DNA from: Paenibacillus rigui
Lineage (GTDB): Bacteria; Bacillota; Bacilli; Paenibacillales; NBRC-103111
Assembly: GCF_002234615.1 (NCBI RefSeq)
Contig: NZ_NMQW01000048.1
Location: 1 to 41,494, forward strand
DNA length: 41,494 nt
Direction: 5' to 3'
Below the pieces are notes generated by a model, which did not search any database, was not told where the DNA came from, and saw only the letters and a program-made list of their open reading frames with translations. Below, piece by piece: positions 6,943 to 13,998 of the stretch (the stretch's first letter is position 1; each line of letters starts with the position of its first letter). The translations under genes were made by a program, and so were the position numbers.

Positions 6943-7746
6943 ATGACTGACCTTCAACATTATGAAATAACGATTTGCTCCGACTCTGTGGGAGAAACGG
7001 CTGAAGCAGTAGTAAAAGCAACCATGCGCCAATTTGAAGCGCAGCATGTCAAAACGAAACGGATCGGCCACATCAAGCATGAGGATGAAATCCGGGCGAT
7101 TATGGAGGAAGCGGCCAACCGAGGGGGATTCGTAGCGTATACGCTGGTACAGCCGGAGCTTCGGGAGATGATGAGGGAGGAAGCGCTCCGGTTAGGTGTT
7201 CGGGCGGTAGATATTATGGGGCCGATGATGCAGGCCTTCATCGATACCTTCAATGATTCTCCTAAGCGCAAGCCGGGGCTTCTTCATGAGATGGATGAAG
7301 CGTATTTCAAACGCGTAGAGGCGATCGAATTTGCTGTCAAATGCGACGATGGCCGCGATACCAGTGCCCTGCTAAAGGCGGATATCGTACTGATCGGCGT
7401 GTCGAGAACGTCGAAAACGCCGCTCAGCATTTTTTTGGCGCACAAGGGGCTGAAGGTGACGAACCTGCCTTTGGTGCCTGAGGTTAAGCCGCCGAAGGAG
7501 CTGTTCATGCTTCCGGGCAACCGTATTGTAGGATTAATTATGGACCCGGAAAAGCTGCTGAAAATTCGTACGGAACGGCTGAAAGCGGTAGGACTGCCTT
7601 TTGGGGCCAAATACGCTGCGCTTGAACGGATCGTAGAGGAGCTTGATTATGCCCAAGCCCTCATGAAGCAGGTAGGTTGTCCGGTTATTAATGTGACGGA
7701 CAAGGCTATTGAAGAAACAGCCGGTATTATTATGGGATATTTATAA
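6943..7746 (+). CDS. yqfL: PPDK/PEP synthase regulatory protein (DUF299)
   Basis: A 267-residue bifunctional kinase/pyrophosphorylase of the PpsR/DUF299 family. Members phosphorylate a threonine of pyruvate phosphate dikinase or PEP synthase with ADP and reverse it with phosphate, switching PEP synthesis. The P-loop-like GVSRTSKTP is at about residues 153-161, with the family N-terminus ITICSDSVGETAEAV and a C-terminal NVTDKAIEETAG. The ATG has AAAGGAG 10 nt upstream. It lies 45 nt after ccpN, matching the ccpN-yqfL operon of Bacillus. YqfL is reported there to modulate CcpN activity. Confidence 0.93.
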   Translation: MTDLQHYEITICSDSVGETAEAVVKATMRQFEAQHVKTKRIGHIKHEDEIRAIMEEAANRGGFVAYTLVQPELREMMREEALRLGVRAVDIMGPMMQAFIDTFNDSPKRKPGLLHEMDEAYFKRVEAIEFAVKCDDGRDTSALLKADIVLIGVSRTSKTPLSIFLAHKGLKVTNLPLVPEVKPPKELFMLPGNRIVGLIMDPEKLLKIRTERLKAVGLPFGAKYAALERIVEELDYAQALMKQVGCPVINVTDKAIEETAGIIMGYL

Positions 7747-7765
7747 CTCTTTCAGAAGGAACATG

Positions 7766-7806
7766 CATGGATGTCTGCCGTTATTGGCGGGCTCCATGTT
7801 TTTTTT
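7766..7806 (+). terminator. Terminator of ccpN-yqfL
   Basis: Stem CATGGATGTCTGCC/GGCGGGCTCCATG (one bulge, G-U pairs) with a short TTATT-containing loop, followed by eight T residues. It begins 20 nt after the yqfL stop. Confidence 0.85.
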
Positions 7807-7834
7807 ATGGGCTGAAGGCGATCATTTAAGGTTT

Positions 7835-7863
7835 TTGTAATATTTGCGGGCCGCCGGTATGAT
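7835..7863 (+). promoter_or_regulatory. Sigma-A promoter of the molybdoenzyme gene
   Basis: TTGTAA (7835-7840), a 17-nt spacer and TATGAT (7858-7863), positioned just after the upstream terminator. Transcription from here would make a leader of about 255 nt before the molybdoenzyme start. Confidence 0.6.
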
Positions 7864-7870
7864 AAAATGA

Positions 7871-7918
7871 AGCTGCAGCTACCGTTACGGTTGGGAGCGA
7901 TAGGATAACCGCGAACGG
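7871..7918 (+). promoter_or_regulatory. Structured 5' leader, nested hairpin
   Basis: Palindrome AGCTGCAGCT (7871-7880) is followed by a nested helix: CCGTT (7882-7886) pairs with AACGG (7914-7918), and inside it CGGTT (7888-7892) pairs with AACCG (7907-7911). The 14-nt apical loop is purine-rich. A second hairpin (CGGTGA/TCGCCG) lies at about 8072-8096, before the ribosome binding site. It could be a cofactor-sensing leader, but I cannot match it to a known riboswitch class. Confidence 0.4.
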
Positions 7919-7933
7919 AGTGGAGATAAGCGG

Positions 7934-8011
7934 ATGAGTCTGTCGATGCTCTGGATGGATACCGCCTATGTGAGCATGGATCTAGTGGTAGCAGATGGCA
8001 GTATGAAATAA
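7934..8011 (+). CDS. Possible 25-residue leader peptide
   Basis: A short open frame beginning MSLSMLWMDTAYVS and ending GSMK, with a GGAG site 8 nt before the ATG. It lies wholly within the long leader of the molybdoenzyme gene, after the nested hairpin. It is unusually methionine-rich (five of 25). It may be a regulatory leader peptide or chance; no homology is recognised. Confidence 0.25.
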   Translation: MSLSMLWMDTAYVSMDLVVADGSMK

Positions 8012-8126
8012 AATAACCGGAAATGACCAAACCAAGGGGCCCCAATCTTACGTATACATAATAATCGCCCGGTGAGGAAAGCAGCTTCGCCGGACGCTGA
8101 ATAAAAGAAGAAAGGCGGTGAATCCG

Positions 8127-9464
8127 ATGGATTCATGGAGAAGCTGGTTAAAGGAGCCCTATGGCAAAAAGCTCGCCAAGCTGCACGCATGGAACGCTTG
8201 GCTGGTGCTTGCGCTTGCAGTGACAGGCTTGATCCTCTTCGTTCCATCCATTCGCGGGGATTTGGGGGCAGCGCGCGTTATTTTGAAGCAGGCGCACATT
8301 TATATAGGTATCGTCTCCATAGCTGTGCTTGCCTTGTATCTTCCCGTGCTGCCAAGACACTGGAAGCAAATTCAAGGGAAGCTGAATCAACGTTGGAACT
8401 TGAGCGGCGTCTTGTTTCTGCTTGCAGGCTGGAGCATTACGGGAGTGATCCTGTGGCAGTTCCGCAAGCTTCCGACGATATGGAGCAACAGCGCGCTGCT
8501 GCTGCATGATCTTTTTACGTGGGTTGGCGTCCCGTATGCGATTTATCACTCGATTTCCCGAAGCAGATGGTTGAAAACGGTGCGTCAGCAGGAGAAAAAG
8601 CGAGCTGCTGCCTCCCGGGAAGCTGCTGCACAAGCTGCGAAAACGCCGGATGGAAGGGCGGCTTCAGCGCACTTTGGGCCAGCTGCGGAGAAGAAAATGT
8701 CTCCTCAAGCGTTCGTCGAGTATTTGAAGAGAGCGCCGATTTCACGCGCTACCTTTCTTCGCACGGCAGCGGGATTGCTGCTTATTCTGGGAATAGGCCC
8801 GGCATTTTATCGTTGGATGAAGAGTGCGGCAGACAACGGCGGAACCGACATCGAGAAGCTTGCAGGCAGTGACGGTAATCGTATGGTGCCTGCTCCAACG
8901 GCCTTGGCGGAATCGAATCCTCCCATTGGCGGTGGGGGACAGGGGCAGTTTCGGATTTATACGGTTACCGAAATCCCTGCCTTTTCAAGCGAAACGTGGC
9001 AATTTGCCATTTCGGGGCTGGTGGATAAACCGCAGTCTTGGGATTGGGAAAGCTTTTTGAAGCTGACGCGCAGGGTACAGGTGAGCGACTTTCATTGCGT
9101 TACGGGCTGGTCGGTTTACAAGGTGACTTGGGAGGGAGTGCCTCTGTCAGAGCTGTTAAAGCTGGCAGGCGTAAAATCATCTGCCAAGTTCGCCAAGATG
9201 TATTCAGGAGATAAAGTGTACACGGATTGCCTATCACTGGATCAAGCGGGCATGGATGATGTGATGGTGGCGGTACTCATGGACGGCAAACCGATCCCGC
9301 AGCAGCTGGGGGGACCGGTACGCTTGATCGTCCCGAAGATGTATGCCTATAAATCAGTGAAGTGGCTGCAGGCTATCGAATTGATCGACAAGGAGCATAT
9401 GGGCTACTGGGAGGTGCGTGGCTACGATAATGATGCATGGGTTCCGGGGAACCGGTTGTCTTAA
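8127..9464 (+). CDS. Membrane-fused sulfite-oxidase-fold molybdoenzyme
   Basis: A 445-residue two-part protein. Residues 1-150 hold about four membrane spans resembling a cytochrome b561/ferric-reductase-like membrane module. An Ala/Lys-rich linker leads to a fifth span (about 212-230). The C-terminal part (about 275-445) is an SUOX/MsrP-type molybdopterin domain outside the membrane. DFHCVTGWS contains Cys324, the expected Mo ligand, and GGPVRLIVPKMYAYKSVKW is the cofactor and substrate loop. Members oxidise sulfite or reduce S- or N-oxides; the substrate here is unknown. His residues in the membrane part could bind haem. I choose ATG 8127 because AAAGGCGGTGA fits the anti-SD with normal spacing; a GTG at 8118 overlaps that site. 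Mo-cofactor genes follow. Confidence 0.85.
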   Translation: MDSWRSWLKEPYGKKLAKLHAWNAWLVLALAVTGLILFVPSIRGDLGAARVILKQAHIYIGIVSIAVLALYLPVLPRHWKQIQGKLNQRWNLSGVLFLLAGWSITGVILWQFRKLPTIWSNSALLLHDLFTWVGVPYAIYHSISRSRWLKTVRQQEKKRAAASREAAAQAAKTPDGRAASAHFGPAAEKKMSPQAFVEYLKRAPISRATFLRTAAGLLLILGIGPAFYRWMKSAADNGGTDIEKLAGSDGNRMVPAPTALAESNPPIGGGGQGQFRIYTVTEIPAFSSETWQFAISGLVDKPQSWDWESFLKLTRRVQVSDFHCVTGWSVYKVTWEGVPLSELLKLAGVKSSAKFAKMYSGDKVYTDCLSLDQAGMDDVMVAVLMDGKPIPQQLGGPVRLIVPKMYAYKSVKWLQAIELIDKEHMGYWEVRGYDNDAWVPGNRLS

Positions 9465-9628
9465 GGCTTAATGAATCGCAGCCGGACGTGGGAATTGCTC
9501 TGGGGCATATGGGGGAAGGTGACAGTGTAAGCTTAAAGAGATAGATTCTGTCCCGCTTTTCTTATATAGTAAAGAAAAAGCCAGTTCTCGCAATAGACGG
9601 GGACAGGGAAAGGATGGATGAGTAGCTT

Positions 9629-10276
9629 ATGCAGCTGTTGTCGTTGAATGTTGCAATGCCTGTAGAAATACAATATCAGGGAAAGCCGCTATCTACGGGG
9701 ATCTATAAAAAGGCCGTGGAAGGAGCCGTATACCTATCCACCGTACAATTGGCTGGTGATGGTCAGGCCGATCTCGTGAATCATGGCGGGCCGGATAAAG
9801 CGGTATGCGTATACCCCTCCGAGCATTATTCGAGCTGGGAAGAAAGGCTGGAGAGGGACTTGGAGTTCGGCACGTTTGGCGAAAATTTTACAGTGAGCGG
9901 CCTTACGGAGACTCAGGTTCACATTGGCGATATATTCGAGTTGGGGGAGGCTCTGCTGCAGGTGAGTCAGCCGCGGCAGCCCTGCTTTAAGCTCGGCAAA
10001 AAGCTGGAGCTGGCGGAAATGCCCTTCTGGGTGCAGCAGACGGGGCATACCGGGTATTACTTCCGTGTACTTAAGGAAGGGCACGTCGAGTCCGGACAGC
10101 AATTTCGACTTGTGGAACAGGACGCAGCAGGTATCACTGTCGCTGAGGCGAACCGGCTGAAGTATCACGATAAATCGGATTGGGAAGGCATCCGTTCGTT
10201 ATTGAAGGTTGAAGCGCTGTCTGAAAGCTGGCGCGATTCGTTCCAGAAGCGGCTGGACGCTGTGGAGAAGGGATGA
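9629..10276 (+). CDS. MOSC domain protein, YiiM-like
   Basis: A 215-residue protein with a MOSC (molybdenum cofactor sulfurase C-terminal) beta-barrel over residues 1-155 and the C-terminal 3-alpha extension of YiiM-type proteins (about 165-210). The family patterns NHGGPDKAVCVYPSEHY (51-67) and FGENFTVSGL are present. The conserved cysteine is in QPRQPCFKLGKK (near 115). YiiM relatives act with Mo cofactor to reduce N-hydroxylated bases and other N-oxides. The ATG has only a distant AAAGGATGG site. Its stop overlaps the mobA start by 4 nt (ATGA), implying translational coupling and a role in Mo-cofactor chemistry. Confidence 0.85.
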   Translation: MQLLSLNVAMPVEIQYQGKPLSTGIYKKAVEGAVYLSTVQLAGDGQADLVNHGGPDKAVCVYPSEHYSSWEERLERDLEFGTFGENFTVSGLTETQVHIGDIFELGEALLQVSQPRQPCFKLGKKLELAEMPFWVQQTGHTGYYFRVLKEGHVESGQQFRLVEQDAAGITVAEANRLKYHDKSDWEGIRSLLKVEALSESWRDSFQKRLDAVEKG

Positions 10277-11250
10277 GCGGGCGAGAGCAGCACAGCGTGA
10301 GCCGTGAGCGAGGCGAGAGCGGAGCAAGCGGCAGCGTGCAGGTGGGTGCGGACGCAGCGGCGAGCGGGCGAGAGCGGCACAGCGTGAGCCGGGAGCGAGG
10401 CGAGAGCGATGCAGGCGGAAGCGCGAAGGCGAGTCTGGACGGAGCGGGCGGGCGAGAGCGGCACAGCGAGAGCCGGGAGCGAGGCGAGAGCGGAGCAAGC
10501 GGAAGCGCGAAGGCGAGTGCGGACGGAGCGGGTAGCGGGCGAGAGCGGCACAGCGTGAGCCGGGAGCGAGGCGAGAGCGGAGCAAGCGGAAGCGCGAAGG
10601 TGAGTGCGGACGCCGCAGCGAGCGGCCTAACCGGCGTCGTGCTCGCCGGAGGGCAGAACCGGCGCATGGGCGGCCGGTTGAAGGCGCTGCTGCCGCTGGG
10701 CGGGCAGCTGTTCATCGAGCGCCAGCTGGAGGCGCTCGAGCGGGTGTGCAGCGACATCGTGATCGTCACGATGTCGCCGGAGCTGTTCGAGCCTGTGCTT
10801 GCCGAGCGCGAGCGCAAGCACAGGCTCGAACAGCAGGCCCGGGTGCGGGTCATCCCGGACCTGCACCCGGGCCTCGGGCCGCTGGCCGGGATGCAGGCAG
10901 CCATGGCGGCTTCGCAGAGCGAAGCGCTATGGATCGTCGCCTGCGACATGCCCTTCGCCTCCGCGGAGGCGGCCGGGGCGATGGCGGAGCTGCTGTATAG
11001 CGACGCCATCTGCGACGCGGTCGTGCCGCGCATAGGGCAGCGGCTGCACCCGCTGCACGCAGTGTACCGCAAGCGGTGCCTGCTTGCGGTGAACGGGCTG
11101 CTCGACGCGGGTACGCAGCGCGTAATGGAGCTGCTGCAGCGGCTGGAGGTCGCCGAAGCCGATGAGCGCTTTTTCACGGAGCGTGGCCTCACGACCGAAT
11201 TTTGCTGCAACGTGAATGGGCAGGAGGATTGGAGCAAGCTGAATCCATAA
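10273..11250 (+). CDS. mobA: MobA with repetitive N-terminal extension
   Basis: Molybdenum cofactor guanylyltransferase, which joins GMP to molybdopterin to make bis-MGD. The enzyme domain begins at about residue 117 with TGVVLAGGQNRRMGGRLKA, the nucleotidyltransferase signature with its lysine. PDLHPGLGPLAGM, ACDMPF and RLHPLHAVY follow. That part is about 207 residues, normal for MobA. The first 116 residues are extra: four consecutive units of 28-29 residues (pattern SGRERHSVSRERGES...ADGAG), highly charged and likely disordered, in GC-rich DNA. The ATG overlaps the MOSC stop (ATGA) and has GGAGAAGGG just upstream. A shorter product starting inside the repeats (for example at a GTG) cannot be excluded. 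Confidence 0.88.
   Translation: MSGREQHSVSRERGESGASGSVQVGADAAASGRERHSVSRERGESDAGGSAKASLDGAGGRERHSESRERGESGASGSAKASADGAGSGRERHSVSRERGESGASGSAKVSADAAASGLTGVVLAGGQNRRMGGRLKALLPLGGQLFIERQLEALERVCSDIVIVTMSPELFEPVLAERERKHRLEQQARVRVIPDLHPGLGPLAGMQAAMAASQSEALWIVACDMPFASAEAAGAMAELLYSDAICDAVVPRIGQRLHPLHAVYRKRCLLAVNGLLDAGTQRVMELLQRLEVAEADERFFTERGLTTEFCCNVNGQEDWSKLNP
10276..10620 (+). repeat. Four tandem 84-87-bp repeats within mobA
   Basis: Units at 10276-10362, 10363-10449, 10450-10533 and 10534-10620, each in frame. They share a core reading SGRERHSVSRERGES. One unit is a codon shorter. The DNA is much richer in G and C than the flanks, and the minus strand is also open through the array. This suggests expansion of a GC-rich repeat rather than selection on a protein fold. 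Confidence 0.9.
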
Positions 11251-11324
11251 AATTCATATGTAAGGTTTATTGACATTCACCTGTTTTTTTTATGCGAAAT
11301 ATGCGATAATAAGAAGATGTATTT

Positions 11325-11375
11325 CCCGGTATCCCCTGGATAAGCAGGGGCTGCCCGACTGTTTTGCTTGAAAAC
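11325..11375 (+). promoter_or_regulatory. moaA leader hairpins
   Basis: Two small hairpins precede moaA. CCCCTG (11333-11338) pairs perfectly with CAGGGG (11345-11350) around a GATAAG loop. GTTTT (11361-11365) pairs with AAAAC (11371-11375) around GCTTG. A TTGACA lies at about 11270 but lacks a well-spaced -10; GATAAT is further down. A structured or regulatory leader is possible; no class is recognised. Confidence 0.35.
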
Positions 11376-11405
11376 AATCGACACGTGAAACGGGGGTGAA
11401 CGGTC

Positions 11406-12410
11406 GTGTCAGCTATATTAACGGATCGTTTTGGGCGTGTCCACGATTACTTGAGGATTTCGGTCACCGACCGCTGTAACCTGCGCTGCGTTTACTGTAT
11501 GCCTGAAGAGGGGATGGAATTCGAGCCGGAAGACCATTTGCTAAGCTTTGACGAGATAGAAGAAGTGGTACGTGTGATGGCCGGGCTCGGCGTCCGCAAG
11601 CTTCGGATTACCGGTGGTGAGCCATTGGTAAGAAAAAACATCGAGGTCCTCATCGCCCGCTTGTCGGCTATCCCAGGGATTGAAGATATTGCTTTGACCA
11701 CGAACGGTATCTTTTTTGCCGCCAAAGCCGAAAAGCTGCGTGCCGCAGGGTTAACACGCATGAACATTAGTCTCGATTCTCTCCGAGCCGACCGGTTCTC
11801 GTTCATAACCCGGGGCGGGGATATTCAAAGGGTGCTGGATAGCATTGATGCCGCCTATCGTGTCGGGCTGGACCCGATCAAGCTCAATGTCGTGCTCATG
11901 AAAGGCATAAACGACGATGAGATTGACGATTTTTTGCAAATGACAATCGAGCGCAAAGTACAAGTGCGCTTTATCGAATATATGCCGATCGGGCATGATG
12001 ATGCCGGATGGAAAAGCAAATACGTGCCGCTCAGCACTGTCCTCGACCGTTGTTCGGAGCGGGGGTGGGAGGCAAGCCCGTTCGGCGAGGTGTACGGCAA
12101 CGGGCCGTCGCAAAACTATAAAATCGATGGTGCCACAGGTACCTTCGGTCTTATTCATCCGGTCAGCGACCATTTTTGCCAAACCTGCAACCGGCTGCGG
12201 TTGACGGCCGACGGAAACATCAAGCCTTGCTTGTATTGGTCGGATGAATTTAATGTTCGCAAGCACATAGGGGACGACCGCGCTTTGGCGGACTTGTTCC
12301 TCAGAGCCTTGGATATTAAGCCGGAAAGCCATGAAATGGCCAAAGCATTAATGAATGAGCAGCAAAGCCATATGCCGACGCTGCGGAGAATGTCTCAGAT
12401 CGGAGGCTAG
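11406..12410 (+). CDS. moaA: GTP 3',8-cyclase MoaA
   Basis: A 334-residue radical SAM enzyme for the first step of molybdopterin synthesis, converting GTP to 3',8-cyclo-dihydro-GTP. The SAM 4Fe-4S cluster site CNLRCVYC holds Cys24, 28 and 31. The substrate cluster uses Cys258, 261 and 275 (FCQTC...KPC). RITGGEPL is the SAM-binding stretch. The protein ends in the conserved Gly-Gly tail. Start is GTG at 11406, preceded by GGGGGTGA 6-8 nt away. moeA starts 2 nt after the stop. moaC, moaB, moaD/E and mogA are not in the window. Confidence 0.96.
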   Translation: MSAILTDRFGRVHDYLRISVTDRCNLRCVYCMPEEGMEFEPEDHLLSFDEIEEVVRVMAGLGVRKLRITGGEPLVRKNIEVLIARLSAIPGIEDIALTTNGIFFAAKAEKLRAAGLTRMNISLDSLRADRFSFITRGGDIQRVLDSIDAAYRVGLDPIKLNVVLMKGINDDEIDDFLQMTIERKVQVRFIEYMPIGHDDAGWKSKYVPLSTVLDRCSERGWEASPFGEVYGNGPSQNYKIDGATGTFGLIHPVSDHFCQTCNRLRLTADGNIKPCLYWSDEFNVRKHIGDDRALADLFLRALDIKPESHEMAKALMNEQQSHMPTLRRMSQIGG

Positions 12411-12412
12411 TT

Positions 12413-13657
12413 GTGGTAGCCGGACTCAAATTTAACCGACAGCTGATTCAAGTGCGGGAAGCCCAGCAAGCGGTGCTGCACAACGTAAACATATTGCCGA
12501 GCGAAAAGATCCCGCTTGTGGAAAGCTTCGGACGCCGTTTGGCTCAGACGATCACGGCGGACCATCCGGTTCCGCCTTTTCGCCGTTCCGGTGTGGACGG
12601 TTATGCGATTGCCGCTGTCGACAGCGAAGGCGCGACGCTTGACAGCCCCAAATCGCTGCAGGTCGTCGAGACGATTCTGTGCGGGAGCCCTCCCGTCCGA
12701 CCCATCGCCCCAGGACAAGCGTCGCGGATTATGACAGGGGCCGTTGTTCCGGAAGGGGCGGATTCAGTTATCATGCTGGAAGCGACGACCTCAGCGGAGG
12801 AGCAGGTGCATATTCGCAAGTCACTGAACCCGGGCGATAATGTAACTCCGATCGGGGGCGAAGTGCAGCCGGGTGAGCTGCTGCTGGAAGCGGGAAGACG
12901 GATTGGAGCGGGAGAGGCGGCCATTCTGGCCTCCTTCGGCTATGCGGAGGTTCCGGTTTACCGGAAGCCGCGGGTAGCTATCGTATCGACGGGTTCGGAG
13001 CTTCTGGAGGTTCAGGAGCCGCTGACCCCGGCCAAAATTCGCAACAGCAACAGCTACATGCTGGCTTGTCTTGTGCGGGAAGCAGGAGGAGAGCCGATTC
13101 TTCTGCCGATCCTGCCTGATGACCCCGCCCAAGTGGAGCGGGTGCTCCTTGATCATTGGGAGCAGGTGGATTTGGCGATCACGACCGGCGGTGTTTCTGT
13201 AGGGGATAAAGACGTGCTGGTTGATCTGTTCGAGCGCTGGGACGGCCAGCTTTTATTTAATAAGATCGCCATGCGTCCGGGCAGCCCGACCTCTGTTGGC
13301 GTATGGAGAGAAAAGCTTCTGTTTGCATTATCCGGTAATCCGGGTGCCTGCTTCGTCGGGTTTGAGCTGTTTGTGCGGCCCTTTTTGCGAGGGCTGTTGG
13401 GGCAGGAGGCCAGAGAACACCGCGAAACCGTGGGGTATTTGAATGCCGATTATTCCAAGGGCTCGGCCTACCCGCGTTATGTACGAGGCAAAATGATATT
13501 GGACAACGGTACAGTGCGGGTGCAGCCGGCCGGTCACGACAAGTCCAGTATTATGACTTCGATCAAAGATACCGACTGCCTGATATACATCCCGGCGGGG
13601 GGCCGGGGCGCTTCGCGGGACCAATTGGTTCGCTTGCTGCTGCTGGACGATTTTTAG
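12413..13657 (+). CDS. moeA: Molybdopterin molybdenumtransferase MoeA
   Basis: A 414-residue enzyme that inserts molybdate into adenylylated molybdopterin. Family stretches in order: PPFRRSGVDGYAI (near 55-67), ASRIMTGAVVPEGADSVI (near 103-120), the MoCF-type core with VSTGSELLE (about 190), NSNSYML and TTGGVSVGDKDVL (about 257-270), MRPGSPTSVG and LSGNPGACFVGFE. The C-terminal domain runs from about 335. Start is GTG at 12413, 6 nt after GGAGG, which overlaps the end of moaA, so the two genes form a tight operon. A long terminator follows. Confidence 0.96.
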   Translation: MVAGLKFNRQLIQVREAQQAVLHNVNILPSEKIPLVESFGRRLAQTITADHPVPPFRRSGVDGYAIAAVDSEGATLDSPKSLQVVETILCGSPPVRPIAPGQASRIMTGAVVPEGADSVIMLEATTSAEEQVHIRKSLNPGDNVTPIGGEVQPGELLLEAGRRIGAGEAAILASFGYAEVPVYRKPRVAIVSTGSELLEVQEPLTPAKIRNSNSYMLACLVREAGGEPILLPILPDDPAQVERVLLDHWEQVDLAITTGGVSVGDKDVLVDLFERWDGQLLFNKIAMRPGSPTSVGVWREKLLFALSGNPGACFVGFELFVRPFLRGLLGQEAREHRETVGYLNADYSKGSAYPRYVRGKMILDNGTVRVQPAGHDKSSIMTSIKDTDCLIYIPAGGRGASRDQLVRLLLLDDF

Positions 13658-13675
13658 CTTACAGGACAACAATGG

Positions 13676-13718
13676 AAAAACCCCCGGTAAAGCCAGATGC
13701 TTTACCGGGGGTTTTTAG
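13676..13718. terminator. Bidirectional terminator moeA / YjcZ-like
   Basis: A long perfect stem, AAAAACCCCCGGTAAAGC with its complement around a CAGAT loop, has A and T tracts on both sides. It serves convergent moeA (+) and the YjcZ-like gene (-). Confidence 0.93.
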
Positions 13719-13721
13719 GCA

Positions 13722-13814
13722 TTAGTACACAAATGCACGGGAAACGATAACCAGCAAGATGAACAATACAAGAATTACACCTGTAGAAGTATAAAGTCCG
13801 CCAACAGCGCTCAT
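13722..13814 (-). CDS. YjcZ-family mini membrane protein
   Basis: A 30-residue peptide of the YjcZ/'tiny transmembrane' family found in spore formers and linked to sporulation. It has a Gly-containing head (MSAVGGLYTS) and one hydrophobic segment (about residues 12-25, VILVLFILLVIVS). The ATG is preceded by AAAGGGGG with 7-nt spacing. A longer in-frame reading upstream has no ribosome binding site. It ends 4 nt before the shared terminator. Family assignment rests on length and the VLFILLVIV core. Confidence 0.78.
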   Translation of the reverse strand: MSAVGGLYTSTGVILVLFILLVIVSRAFVY

Positions 13815-13998
13815 TCGAAATCCCCCTTTCAGAAGACATGATATACCATATGTCGGGGAGATGGCTGCTGATTGGACGACAGCCCGATTGCCATTTAAAA
13901 AAGCAGCTGTCCTCTGGAGAAGGACGGCCTGCTCCAGGAATGCATTGAACTGCAAGCTCCCGGCTCACAGAGCGGCTTGGGATAATGGCGGTTAATTG

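Noticed and set aside
10134-11276. A 380-codon minus-strand open frame across mobA
   Set aside because: It exists because the GC-rich repeats and GC-rich mobA leave few stops on the opposite strand. It is Ser/Pro/Arg-rich with no ribosome binding site or family pattern, while the plus strand encodes a clear MobA.
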